Source of the DNA: Annona cherimola
Taxonomy: Eukaryota; Streptophyta; Magnoliopsida; Magnoliales; Annonaceae
Assembly (NCBI GenBank): GCA_030490835.1
Contig: CM059972.1
Span: forward strand, 90,319,137-90,383,136
DNA length: 64,000 nucleotides
Direction: 5' to 3'
This document shows positions 1 through 11,484 of this stretch, one piece after another. A program made the translations under genes and the position numbers. The notes beneath the pieces are model-generated. The model did no database searches. It had not been told where the DNA came from and saw nothing but the letters and a program-made list of their open reading frames with translations. How positions within the stretch are numbered: position 1 is the stretch's first letter; each line of letters begins with the position of its first letter.

Positions 1-1094
1 ACTGCGTCTTCTACGTGGTTGTGCATGCCTGCCTTTTACTCCACTGAGAAGTCGAAATGGACTGTGCCGGCATTGTGATTTTTTGTTGAAGCAGGTGGCG
101 TAAGTTGTTGTGGTCAGTGCGGATGGTAAAGTGCGCCCTCAGCAAATATGAGCGCCATTTCTTACGGTTATTACCGCTGCCATTGGTTCCTTGTCATAGG
201 TCGATTTCGCTTAGTTTTAGGCTGATGGTTGTTTGCTGAAATATGCTATGGGTCTGCCCTGTTGCATGAGGACTGCCCTTGCTCTCGTGCCGCTGGTGTC
301 ACATTCGACGACGAATGTAGGGAGAAGTCAGATAGGCGTAGAATGTGGGGGGCACTTGCATTGCCGACTTAAGGGCATTAAATGTCGTTTAGGCCATGGG
401 TAACCAGAGGAACGCACCCCGTTTGAGTAGCTATGTGAGTAGGGTCGCTAACACACCGTAGTTCTAGATGAACTTTCGATAATATCCGGTCAGGCCTAAG
501 GTGCCTCATAGTTATTTGACCGTCTTTGGTGTCGGCTACTCATGGATGGCCGCTAGCTTATCAGGTTTTGCCTCTACATTGTGGGCGCTCACAATATGGC
601 CTAGGTAGCCAACTTCGCTGGATCCAAAATTGCACTTTGTTAGCCTTAAGGGAGTGGGTTTGATGGGCTTTTGTGCCTTTGCAAGGTGTTGGGCCCGCTC
701 TGCTTGGCCGGAGCTATGGATGAGGACGTCGTCGAAAAATGCCAGCATGAACTTCCAGAGGAATGGTTGCAGGACGTCGTTCATCAGTGCTTGGAATGTT
801 GCAGGGGCGTTAAAGAGTCCAAAGGGCATGACTCTGTATTCATAGTGGCCTTGATGTGTGCGAAAGACTGTCTTATGCACATCGTCCGGCTTCATTCGGA
901 TCTGGTAGTACCCTGATCGGAGATCCAGTTTGGAGAACATGGTAGTCCTGTGCAACTCATCCAACAGTTCATCGATGACCGGTATCGAGAATTTATCATT
1001 GACAATGGCCTCATTGAGGTACCAGTAGTCGATACATAATCGCCACGTCCTGTCCTTCTTTTTGTCCTATATGACCAAGGAAGCATAGGGCGAA
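1..1094 (-). pseudogene. Ty3/gypsy reverse transcriptase-RNase H fragment
   Basis: This is the pol segment of a Ty3/gypsy LTR retrotransposon, read on the minus strand, which would copy element RNA into DNA inside a virus-like particle. The peptide at 964-536 has the RT motifs FSKLDLRSGYYQIRM, YRVMPFGLFNAPATFQ and the catalytic FFDD (usual form F-I/V-DD). Upstream, near 1090-965, the KKKD...TWRLCIDY block is readable but has a stop. Downstream, towards position 1, an RNase H-like FTIRTDHNNLRHLLQQK remnant is visible with further stops and frame changes. The fragment ends at the window edge on one side and at the tip of a MULE-like element at 1095 on the other. It probably belongs to the same element as the gag-protease piece at 6112-7309. 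The stretch that normally lies between protease and RT is missing. It is clearly a pseudogene. Confidence 0.9.
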
Positions 1095-1439
1095 GAGGCC
1101 CAACCCATAAGAAGCACTTCCCATGAGAAAAAAAAAAGGAAGCAAGGTATTTTAGTAATTTTATACCATGAGTATATTTGTTTAAAAATATGAGTATGTA
1201 GTAAAATATTATGTAGACATAAATTTTCATTATTTGAAAATTTCTAAAAATATTTGTGTACAAAATATTATTTTTTAATAAGATTTCATTATAATTGGTA
1301 AAGTTGGAAAATAAAATTTTTATTATGAGTTATTTTATATTATTTAAAGTTAATTTAATTAAGGTACTCTCAAAAATAATTTCTTTCATTTTTCTTGATT
1401 TTTTGAAAATTTATTAATTTTTTTTTAATTTTCGGAATA

Positions 1440-2512
1440 TAACCGCATCTAATCGCATCTAACCTGATCTAACCGTATCCAACCCGATCTAACCGCATCT
1501 AATTGCATCTAACCGCATCTAATTTTTGAAATTAATAAGTTAATCCTAATTTAACACCTGTAATATGATCCTAGGACCCTTATAACGTCATTTAGACCTT
1601 AATAACAGAATTTAAAACCCAGATAATACGATTTAATGAAATCATCATAATCTAACCACATCTAACTGCATCTAACCTGATCTAACCGTATCTAACCCGA
1701 TCTAACCGGATCTAACTCGATCTAACCGCATCTAACCGCATCTAATTTTTGAAATTAATAAGTTAATCCTAATTTAACACCTGTAATATGATCCTAGGAC
1801 TCTTATAACGTCATTTAGACCTTAATAACAGAATTTAAAACTCAGATAATACGATTTAATGAAATCATCATAATCTAACCGCATCTAACTGGATTTAACC
1901 GCATCTAACCCGATCTAACCGTATCTAACCCGATTTAACCGCATCTAATTTTTGAAATTAATAAGTTAATCCTAATTTAACACCTGTAATATGATCCTAT
2001 GACCCTCATAACCTCATTTAGACCTTAATTACAGATTTTGAAACCCAGAAAATACGATTTAATGAAATCATCATAATCTAACCGTATCTAACTGGATCTA
2101 ACCGCATCTAACCGGATCTAACCCGATCTAACCGCATCTAATTTTTGAAATTAATAAGTTAATCCTAATTTAACACCTGTAATATGATCCTAGGAGCCTT
2201 ATAACCTCATTTAGACCTTAATAACAGATTTTGAAACTCAGATAATACGATTTAATGAAATCCACCTTAATCTAACAGCGTCTAACCGCATCTAATTTTT
2301 GAAATTAATATGTTAATCCTAATTTAACACCTGTAATATGATCCTTGGCCACTTATAAGGTCGTTTACATCTTAATTACGGAGTTTGAAACCCAAATAAA
2401 ATGATTTAATGAAATCCACTTTAATCTAATAGCGTCTAACCACATCTAACCGCATCTAACCGCGTCTAACAGCATCTAATAACATCTAACAACATCTATT
2501 TTTTGATATTTT
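1440..2512 (+). repeat. 10-bp (TCTAACCGCA)n array in ~200-bp higher-order units
   Basis: Runs of a degenerate decamer (TCTAACC followed by GCA, CGA or GGA) alternate with a conserved spacer that begins ATTTTTGAAATTAATAAG. Spacers start near 1521, 1744, 1947, 2140 and 2294, so the unit shrinks from 223 to 154 bp as the number of decamers per block changes. An isolated decamer remnant remains near 3361. The reverse strand reads TTAGATGCGG/TTAGATCGGG, which superficially resembles a telomere repeat. Confidence 0.9.
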
Positions 2513-3803
2513 ATAAATATTTTACCTAATTTGTGTATTTTGCAAAAGATATATAATTAATAATTCATTTCATAACTACGCAAAATGTTTAAATAATTTT
2601 AAAACTAAATAAATATATGAATTTATAAGTAAAATTATTAAGTAATTTAAATTAAATAAAAACAAAATTTATGTAAATATATAAAATTGTAAAAATTATT
2701 ATATATGACGTTGTAAAACTAAAATTGTAATAAATTATATATAACCGTAATTTATATTTAATATAGAAATATATGTTACTTTTTGGGATTGGTTAAATAA
2801 TCAATTTAGTAAATTACTACATTTAATAGAAATTTTATAATAAATTTTATTTAAATTATATAATAATATTATTACAGTTTATATTACAAGTTTAACATAT
2901 TAATATACTACTTGTGATTTATTGTTAATAGAATTAATTAATTTAAAATAAAAATACAAATTTATTTACTTCAATTGAAATCGATGTAAAACTATGAAAT
3001 TAATAAATATTTACAGTGAATAAAAAATTTATACAAAATTTATAGACAAATTATATGTTCCAAAACTGTAATTAAAACTATGCCAAAACTTAAATTGGTA
3101 AAAAATACTTAATTTAAATCATTATTTAATTCTGCATCTCAATATTAATATTTAAGTAAATAATGTTTTAATTATATGTCCCAACATTGTAACAAAATAA
3201 GGTTAAATCAAATTTAACCAAAGTTAATCAAATTTAAACAAAATTGAAAATTAATTTAAATCCATATGAAAAGTATTAATTAAAATATATATCTTGCAAA
3301 ATAAATACTTTTTAATGATGATAAATTATTTATTTCAAATAATTTTTTATAACTTTTTATAATCTAACAGCATCTAATTTTTTATAATTTTTGAATATTT
3401 TACTTAATCTGTGTATTTTGCAAAATATATATTCTTAATAATTTATTTGATGTCTAAATAATTTTAAAACTATTTAAATATATAAATTTATATAAAAAAT
3501 TAACTCCTCTCGATAAAATGAAATAGAAATTTACGTAAAAATATAAAATAGTAAAATAATTATATATATGACACTGTAGAACTAAACTATGATCAATTAT
3601 ATATAACTGTAATTTAGATTTAATTAGTAAATATATGCTACTTTATTCTATTGTTAACTGTAATTACGAAGTAAATACATGTTGGCTCTTTTGAATATAC
3701 GTTACGATTTTATATAATTGTAAATTTATAAGAAAATTTCTTGAAATTATAAAATATTATTATTATAGTTTATATTATAAATTTTAAGTAATAATATAAT
3801 AAT
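2513..3803. other. AT-rich spacer in MULE-like copy 1, no gene
   Basis: Extremely AT-rich DNA with no credible open frame. It is matched in reverse by about 10190-11480 in copy 2, so it is part of the element and not host sequence. I see no other structure than short A/T runs. Confidence 0.7.
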
Positions 3804-4776
3804 ATTCATTTTTGGAGGCCTGCGAGACACATATATTTTAGAAAAACAAAACATTCATTTTTGGAGGCCCGTAGGACACATATATATATTTTAAAAAATA
3901 AAATATTCATTTTCGGAGGCCCACGGGACACACATATATATTTTAGAAAACAAAATATTCATTTTTGGACGCCTGCGAGACACGTATATATTTTAGAAAA
4001 ATAAAATATTTATTTTTTGGACAACCGCGGGACACGTATATATTTTAGAAAAATAAAACATTCATTTTTGGAGGCCCGCCGGATACATATATTTTTAAAA
4101 AACAAAATATTCATTTTTTGAAGGCCCGCAGGACACATATATATTTTTAGAAAACAAAATATTTATTTTTGGACGCCCGCGGGACACGTATATATTTTAG
4201 AAAAATAAAATATTCATTTTTTGGACGCCCGCGGGACACATATATATTTTAGAAAAATAAAACATTCATTTTTGGAGGCCCGCGGGACACATATATATTT
4301 TTAGAAAACAAAACATTCATTTTTGGACGCCCGCGGGACACGTATATATTTTAGAAAAATAAAATATTCATTTTTTGGACTCCCGCGGGACACGTATATA
4401 TTTTAGAAAAACAAAACATTCATTTTTGGAGGCCCGCGGGACACATATATATTTTTTGAAAATAAAATATTCATTTTTGGACGCCCGCGGGACACATATA
4501 TATTTTTAAAAAAATAAAATATTCATTTTTGGAGGCCCGCAAGACACACATATATTTTTAGAAAACAAAATATTCATTTTGGATGCCCGCAAGACACTAT
4601 ATATTTTTGAAAAATAAAATATTCATTTTTTGGATGCCCGCGGGACACATATATATTTTAGAAAAACAAAACATTCATTTTTGGAGGCCCGCGGGACACA
4701 TATATTTTTAGAAAATAAAATATTCATTTTTGGAGGCCCGCAGGACACATATATATTTTTAGAAAACAAAATATTC
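3804..4776 (+). repeat. 51-bp minisatellite with CCCGCGGG core (about 19 copies)
   Basis: A tandem array with a period of 51-52 bp. Each unit holds CATTTTTGGAGGCCCGCGGG (or GGACGCCCGCGGG), then ACACATATATATTTT, then AGAAAACAAAATATT. Neighbouring units at 4274, 4325 and 4377 give the period. The GC-rich palindromic core stands out in an AT-rich background. Open frames crossing the array (for example 4630-4821) encode repeating FLENKIFIFGGP-type peptides only because the unit length is a multiple of three. They are not genes. Confidence 0.92.
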
Positions 4777-5107
4777 ATGTGTTTAATATGTAAATATATG
4801 TTACTTTTTGGGATTGGTTAAATGATCAATTTCGCAAATAATTATATTTAATAGAAATTTTATATCAAAATTTCTTAAAATTATAAAATAATATTATTAC
4901 AGTTTATACTATAAATTTAAAGTATTAATATAATAATTTAATTTATTGTTACTGTAATTAATTAATTTAAACTAAAAATACAAATTTATTGACTTCAAGT
5001 GAAATCAATGTAAACAAACAATTTAATAAATATTTATATTGAACAAAAAATATATAAAAAATTTCATGTTATAGAACACCTCTAAATTTATTTGAATAGT
5101 TCATTTT
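4777..5107. other. AT-rich spacer, no gene
   Basis: AT-rich element DNA between the minisatellite and the ORF-bearing segment. It is mirrored at about 8640-8950 in copy 2. Nothing else is recognisable. Confidence 0.6.
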
Positions 5108-5836
5108 ACAAAATGGCCCGCATGTGAACCAAAACGGTGTGTCGCCGGAGTATTGAACTCCAGTGCTCCACCATCTTCCCTCTCCCTATGTCCTCCATGG
5201 CTGCGCGAACCCATCTTCTACGGCCAGCAATTTTTCTTCCCTTTGTTCAAAGAGTCGGTGTATTTTGTCGTTACAGAAAATTTCCGACCGTCCTTACTCA
5301 AATCTAGCACCGGCAGCGGTGTTTTATCTCTAAAATCCGGCGGCCCCTTACATTTCAGATCTGGCCCTTGCAATAAACTTCCAGCTGATCTGAACCGACC
5401 GATCGGTTGCTGTTGTGCATCTCCCGATTATATAGGTAAGGCCGACAGTAAAGATGCCCCAGTCCAGAAATTCACCAACGACAGAAATTTATGATGGCCA
5501 TGGCTACCGAACCTCCATCTTCCCTATTATTGGCGGCAATTCCATCCAAGCACTGGTAGCATGCTCAGCAACCAATCAATTGCAGATTTCTCCAACCCGT
5601 CGTACCTCCTCCAAGCCGCAACCAGAAAATTCCAGCCGCACAACCATCATCCCTACACTAGCTCGATGCAAAGGGCACCAACACCAGCATGTCCAGTCGG
5701 CAATACAGCAGCACTAAATCTCCAGCCTTTCTCCCATCTCACCGGCAACCAAATGATCGATGACGTCTGCTGCAATCCTAGCAAAAATCCAAAAAATGAC
5801 CCCTTTTTCCATCTTCTAACAATAATCAAGCAATAG
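5108..5836 (+). other. Conserved ORF-bearing segment in MULE-like copy 1 (function unknown)
   Basis: Two overlapping open frames lie in this GC-richer part of the element. The first (about 5108-5494) encodes a 113-residue stretch containing PPSSLSLCPPWLREPIFYGQ and GPCNKLPADLNRPIGCCC. It has no in-frame ATG; the first candidate codon is TTG at 5153. The second (5561-5836) encodes MLSNQSIADFSNPSYLLQAA and ends near VCCNPSKNPKN. Both are kept in copy 2 on the opposite strand. For the first peptide I count about 103 of 113 residues identical. I recognise no domain. It may be host sequence captured by the element (Pack-MULE style), a leftover exon, or non-coding DNA that is simply young. The missing ATG argues against an independent protein. 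Confidence 0.45.
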
Positions 5837-6111
5837 ATTCAAGCAATCTATTGTCAGCAGTGCCTCTTCTTTGCCCGGCTTTAGTAGTCATGAATTCAAG
5901 TAACATCGAATTAGCTAATGGCAGCCGATGGAGGAAAAACGAAGATAGAGAGGGAGGATGCAAGTAGAAGCACCATATTCGATGCACACCCACCAAATTT
6001 TCATCTGCCGAAAATGCCCAACTGCATCTCATCCGCCAAACCGAAATGGATGGCGGATCGCAGGCTTCCATTGATAGAGACGGGGGAAGCGCTTCCCATG
6101 GGTTGGCTCTC

Positions 6112-7309
6112 ACTTCAAATAGCAGTGTGTGCGTGACCTCCCATTGCAATCTTTTTACCGCCTTTAAGCTAATGAAGTTATGGGTGCTGCCATTGTCGAC
6201 CAAGATGGACAAACCCCCGACATTTGATGTTTTCGACCACTTTCATCGCGACATTGTCCATGCCCCCTTGTAATGCATGGATGAATATCTCCATATCCCT
6301 AACATTTTCTCCAGTGTCCCACCTCTGGTTGTCTTCTTTATCTTTTTCTTGATCCTCCTCTTCCTTGTTCTTGTCTGTTTGCAGTAGATACAACCGGGGT
6401 CCGGTGCATCTGTGACTTGGTGTGAAAATTTTCCTCTGAATGCATACAAAGACCCTTATCCTGTCGGGCTTTCATTTCTTCCTAGCTTACCTTTTTATGA
6501 GCACAGTCATGTGTTCCTTGCCTTCTTCATTCTTCTCGGCCTTGTTGCCTTAGCTTCTCGTCACCCTGATCCAGGGTTTTAATTCTTCCAGTTTCTGTTC
6601 CACGAGTATGGCTGTTTCCATGGCAGCCCTTAACGTGGGCAGGTTTTGCTGCCTGAGCTCTGCTCTGATCTGGCTCTTTAGCCCTCCTATAAAACATCCA
6701 ATCAATCCTTCCATCAGCCACCTTACTACCTGATTCAACAGCCTCTCAAATTCTTGGATGTAAGTTGGTAGGGGCCCCCACTGCTCGAGCCAACAGATCG
6801 CTGAGATTTGGCTGAATCGCACCTTGGTTGCCTTGGCGAACTCCTCCCATGTATGTCACTATGCCTTCTGTCCTCAAGATCCACAGATACTAGTCGATCT
6901 TGACACCATCTGGGTGCTAGGAGGCCAAGCTGATCCTTCTGCTTCAGCCACCTAATGGTGTCTCAAGATATGTTTGATCTTGTACAACCACGCATGCGAC
7001 TCGTCTCCACTGAATGACGGTAAATCAATTCTAAAGGGGTAGTGCGTGCCTTGCTGCTGGTGATTTATCTTGAGTTGACTGGCGGTGTCTCGATGATCGA
7101 TTACCTTCCCATCTCCTTGGGCTCGCCTGCCGTTGGCCAACGCGTATGACTTCTACCATTGCATGGTACCAGTCCTCCATTCTTCACTCCAGCGAGATTT
7201 GCACAGCCGCCACCTGCTTTTCTAGCACCAACATCCAGGTTTGGGAGTGCATGGCAAGCTTTTCCATCTCCTCCAACCGCTTGATTAGGCCATCCCTTGT
7301 CTCTGCCAT
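6112..7309 (-). pseudogene. Ty3/gypsy gag-protease fragment
   Basis: This is the 5' coding part of a minus-strand Ty3/gypsy element. The gag ATG at 7309 starts MAETRDGLIKRLEEMEKLAM, only about 12 bases after the tRNA primer site. Further on, LPSFSGDESHAWLYKI and the gag core YIQEFERLLNQVVRW...FIGGLKSQIRAELRQQ can be read. Near the end is the retropepsin motif ILVDNGSTHNFISLKAVKRL, in which the usual D-S/T-G is D-N-G. Several stops and frame changes break it, so no polyprotein can be made. It stops at 6112 where MULE-like copy 1 begins, and the rest of pol appears to continue beyond that copy at 1094-1. About 200 residues of the protease-RT linker are missing. Confidence 0.88.
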
Positions 7310-7321
7310 TGCGGGACTGAT

Positions 7322-7333
7322 GCTCTGATACCG
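7322..7333 (-). other. Primer binding site for tRNA-Met (Ty3/gypsy, minus strand)
   Basis: The minus strand reads CGGTATCAGAGC, one base from TGGTATCAGAGC, the sequence complementary to the 3' end of plant initiator tRNA-Met. It sits directly between LTR-like DNA and the gag ATG, which fixes the orientation of the element. Confidence 0.8.
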
Positions 7334-7620
7334 CTTGGTAAGCCCTTGTTCTGCGAGGACTCACGAACTTGGTTTCTTACGGGGCGGGGGAATGAAATGG
7401 ACTGAATGAAAACTAACTACAGAAAAAGAAAGAATGAATCGATATTTTCTTGTCTTCCATTACGCTTTTCTCTCCTCCTTTTTATACATTGGTTCCCCTC
7501 TTCCCCATACAGTCTTAACTATTTCTATTACAATCGTGAGTTGTTCTCTCCCACTTAGCTCGTTCTCTGCTTGGCCCACTTGTTTGGTCATCTTGGTCCA
7601 CTCGTTTGCCCCTCAGCCTG
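7334..7620 (-). repeat. 3' part of the 5' LTR of the minus-strand Ty3/gypsy element
   Basis: DNA just upstream of the primer site (minus sense). It contains a TATA-like TATAAAAAGGAGG on the minus strand near 7470-7490 and a short 5' leader. It is cut at 7620 by MULE-like copy 2. The rest of the LTR should resume at about 14966-15005 and 15564-15600. No second LTR is present in the window. Confidence 0.6.
7612..7620 (+). repeat. 9-bp target-site duplication (left) of MULE-like copy 2
   Basis: CTCAGCCTG lies immediately before the GAGAGCCAACCCAT tip and is repeated exactly at 14957-14965 after the opposite tip. Nine-base duplications are typical of Mutator-like elements. Confidence 0.85.
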
Positions 7621-7904
7621 GAGAGCCAACCCATGGGAAGCGCTTCCCCCGTCTCTATCAATGGAAGCCTGCGATCCGCCATCCATTTCGGTTTGACGGA
7701 TGAGATGCAGTTGGGCATTTTCGGCAGATGAAAATTTGGTGGGTGTGCATCGAATACGGTGCTTCTACTTGCGTCCTCCCTCTCTGTCTTCATTTTTCCT
7801 CCATCGGCTGCCATTAGCTAATCTGATGTTGCTTGAATTCATGGCTACTAAAGCCGGGCAAAGAAGAGGCATTGCTGACAATGGATTGCTTGAATCTATT
7901 GCTT

Positions 7905-8620
7905 GATTATTGTTAGAAGATGGAAAAAGGGGTCTTTTTGGAATTTTTGCTGGTATTGCAGCAGACGTCATCGATCATTTGGTTGCCGGTGAGATGGGAG
8001 AAAGGCTGGAGATTTAGTGCTGCTGTATTGCCGACTGGACATGCTGGTGTTGGTGCCCTCTGCATCGAGCTAGTGTAGGGATGATGGTTGTGCGGCTGGA
8101 ATTTTCTGGTTGCGGCTTGGAGGAGGTATGACGGGTTGGAGAAATCTGCAATTGATTGGTTGCTGAGCATGCTACCAGTGCTTGGATGGAATTGCCACTG
8201 ATAATAGGGAAGATGGAGGTTCGGTAGCCATGGCCATCATAAATTTCTGTCGTTGGTGGATTTCTGGACTAGGGCATCTTTACTGTCGGCCTTACCTACG
8301 TAATCGGGAGATGTACAACAGCAACCGATCGGTCGGTTCAGATCAGCTGGGAGTTTATTGCAAGGGCCAGATCTGAACTGTAATGGGCCGCCGGATTTTA
8401 GAGATAAAACACCGCTGCCGGTGCTAGATTTGAGTAAGGACGGTCGGAAATTTTCTGTAACAGCAAAATACGCCGACTCTTTGAACAAAAGGAAGAATAA
8501 TTGCTGGCCGTAGAAGATGGGTTCGCGCAGCCATGGAGGACATTGGGAGAGGGAAGATGGTGGAGCACTGGAGTTCAATACTCCGGCGACACACCGTTTT
8601 GGTGCACATGCGGGCCATTT
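7905..8620 (-). other. Conserved ORF-bearing segment in MULE-like copy 2
   Basis: This is the minus-strand counterpart of 5108-5836. The 113-residue peptide (8578-8237) again contains CPPWLREPIFYGQQ and LNRPIGCCC and again lacks an ATG. The second frame (8170-7913) begins MLSNQSIADFSNPSYLLQAA and is identical to copy 1 for most of its length, then diverges at CCNTSKNSKK. Function unknown. The conservation may reflect a recent common ancestor of the two copies and not selection. Confidence 0.45.
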
Positions 8621-8951
8621 TGTAAAATGAACAATTCAAATAAATTTAGAGGTGTTCTGTAACATGAAATTTTCTATATATTTTTTGTTCAATATAAATA
8701 TTAATTAAATTGTTTGTTTACATTGATTTCACTTGAAGTCAATAAATTTGTATTTTTAGTTTAAATTAATTAATTACGGTAATAATAAATTAAAATTATT
8801 ATATTAATACTTTAAATTTATAGTATAAACTGCAATAATATTATTTTATAATTTTAAGAAATTTTGATATAAAATTTATATTAACTATAGTTATTTGCGA
8901 AATTGATCATTTAACCAATCCCAAAAAGTAACATATATTTATATATTAAAC

Positions 8952-10180
8952 ACATGAATATTTTGTTTTCTAAAAATATATGTGTCCCGCGGGCCTCCAA
9001 AAATGAATGTTTTGTTTTTCTAAAATATATATGTGTCCTGCGGGCGTTCAAAAAATGAATATTTTGTTTTTCTAAAATATATACGTGTCCCGCGGGCGTC
9101 CAAAAATGAATATTTTGTTTTCTAAAAATATATATGTGTCCCGCGGGCCTCCAAAAATGAATATTTTATTTTTCTAAAATATATATATATCCCGAGGGCC
9201 TCCAAAAATGAATGTTTTGTTTTCTAAAAATATACGTGTCCCGCGGGCCTCCAAAAATGAATGTTTATTTTTCTAAAATATATATGTGTCCCGCGGGCGT
9301 CCAAAAAATGAATATTTTTTTTTCTAAAATATATACGTGTCTCGCGGGCGTCCAAAAAATGAACATTTTGTTTTCTAAAAATATATATGTGTCCCACGGG
9401 CCTCCAAAAATGAATCTTTTATTTTTCTAAAATATATATGTCCCGAGGGCCTCCAAAAATGAATGTTTTGTTTTCTAAATATATATGTGTCCCGCGGGCC
9501 TCCAAAAATGAATATTTTATTTTTCTAAAATATATATGTGTCCCGTGGGCCTCCAAAAATGAATGTTTTGTTTTTCTAAAATATATAGGTGTCCCACGGG
9601 CGTCCAAAAAATGAATATTTTGTTTTTCTAAAATATATACGTGTCCCGCGGGCGTCCAAAAATGAATATTTTATTTTTCTAAAAATATATATGTGTCCCG
9701 CGGGCCTCCAAAAATGAATATTTTATTTTCTAAAAATATATATTTGTCCTGCGGGCCTCCAAAAATGAATATTTTATTTTCTAAAATATATATATGTGTC
9801 CCGCAGGCCTCCAAAAATGAATGTTTTATTTTTCTAAAATATATATGTGTCGCGCGGGCCTCCAAAAATGAATGTTTTGTTTTTCGAAAATATATATGTG
9901 TCCTGCAGGCGTCCAAAAATGAATATTTTGTTTTCTAAAATATATACGTGTCCCGCGGGCCTCCAAAATGATTATTTTGTTTTCTAAAATATATATGTGT
10001 CCCGTGGGTCTCCAAAAATGAATATTTTGTTTTCTAAAAATATATATAAGTTCCGCGGGCCTCCAAAAATGAATATTTTATTTTCTAAAATATATATATG
10101 TGCCCCGCGAGCCTCCAAAAATGAATATTTTATTTTTCTAAAACATATATGTGTCTCGCAGGCCTCCAAAAATGAATATT
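8952..10180 (-). repeat. 51-bp minisatellite, second array (about 24 copies)
   Basis: Reverse-complement counterpart of 3804-4776, with units reading CCCGCGGGCCTCCAAAAATG followed by AATATTTTGTTTTCTAAAA and ATATATATGTGTC. Some units have lost the palindromic core (CCCGAGGG, CCCACGGG). It is about 250 bp longer than the first array, so unit number has changed since the copies separated. Confidence 0.92.
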
Positions 10181-11484
10181 ATTATATTATTACTTAAAAT
10201 TTATAATATAAACTATAATAATAATATTTTATAATTTCAAGAAATTTTCTTATAAATTTACAATTATATAAAATCGTAACGTATATTCAAAAGAGCCAAC
10301 ATGTATTTACTTCGTAATTACAGTTAACAATACAATAAAGTAGCATATATTTACTAATTAAATCTAAATTATAGTTATATATAATTGATCATAGTTTAGT
10401 TCTACAACGTCATATATATAAATATTTTACTATTTTATATTTTTACGTAAATTTCTATTTCATTTTATCGAGAGGAGTTAATTTTTTATATAAATTTATA
10501 TATTTAAATAGTTTTAAAATTATTTAGACATCAAATAAATTATTAAGTATATATATTTTGCAAAATACACAGATTAAGTAAAATATTCAAAAATTATAAA
10601 AAAATTAGATGTTGTTAGATTATAAAAAGTTATAAAAAATTATTTGAAATAAATAATTTATCATCATTAAAAAGTATTTATTTTGCAAGATATATATTTT
10701 AATTAATACTTTTCATATGGATTTAAATTAATTTTCAATTTTGTTTAAATTTGATTAACTTTGGTTAAATTTGTTTTAACCTTATTTTGTTACAATGTTG
10801 GGACATATAATTAAAACATTATTTACTTAAATATTAATATTGAGATGCAGAATTAAATAATGATTTAAATTAAGTATTTTTTACCAATTTAAGTTTTGGC
10901 ATAGTTTTAATTACAGTTTTGGAACATATAATTTGTCTATAAATTTTGTATAATTTTTTTATTCAATGTAAATATTTATTAATTTCATAGTTTTACATCG
11001 ATTTCAATTGAAGTAAATAAATTTGTATTTTTATTTTAAATTAGTTAATTCTATTAATAATAAATCACAAGTAGTATATTAATATGTTAAACTTGTAATA
11101 TAAACTGTAATAATATTATTATATAATTTAAATAAAATTTATTATAAAATTCTCTATTAAATGTAGTTATTTACTAAATTGATTATTTAACCAATCCCAA
11201 AAAGTAACATATATTTCTATATTAAATATAAATTACAGTTATATATAATTTATTACAATTTTAGTATTACAGCGTCATATATAATAATTTTTACAATTTT
11301 ATATATTTACGTAAATTTTGTTTTTATTTAATTTAAATTACTTAATAATTTTACTTATAAATTCATATATTTATTTAGTTTTAAAATTATTTAAATATTT
11401 TGCGTAGTTATGAAATGAATTATTAATTATATATCTTCTGCAAAATATACAAATTAGGTAAAATATTTATAAAATATCAAAAAA
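10181..11484. other. AT-rich spacer in MULE-like copy 2, no gene
   Basis: Mirror of 2513-3803. AT-rich, no credible open frame. A single decamer remnant lies near 10600. Confidence 0.65.

Larger units (their letters stand above)
1095..6111 (+). mobile_element. Large non-autonomous MULE-like element, copy 1
   Basis: This 5,017-bp element is bounded by short inverted tips. The left end reads GAGGCCCAACCCAT and the right end, reversed, reads GAGAGCCAACCCAT. Each is followed by a palindrome of the form GGGAAGCGCTTCCC, intact at the right end and degraded at the left. Inside, in order, lie a 10-bp repeat array (1440-2512), AT-rich DNA, a 51-bp minisatellite (3804-4776), AT-rich DNA, and a GC-richer segment with conserved open frames (5108-6000). 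No transposase is visible. The whole unit is repeated in reverse at 7621-14956, which fixes both ends. The 9-bp flanks do not match (1086-1094 against 6112-6120), unlike copy 2, so this copy probably lost its original flank by recombination or deletion. The MULE assignment rests on copy 2's 9-bp target duplication and is an inference. Confidence 0.75.

Noticed and set aside
1..1094. Integrated plant pararetrovirus
   Set aside because: The RT could in principle be viral, but a tRNA-Met primer site, LTR, gag core and DNG protease in the linked piece point to Ty3/gypsy.
4630..4821. Open frames through the 51-bp minisatellites (also 9212-10197)
   Set aside because: The repeat length is a multiple of three, so several frames stay open on both strands. 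The peptides are mere repeats of the DNA unit.
3804..10180. CRISPR-like array
   Set aside because: The 51-bp units are continuous tandem repeats without unique spacers, in plant DNA.
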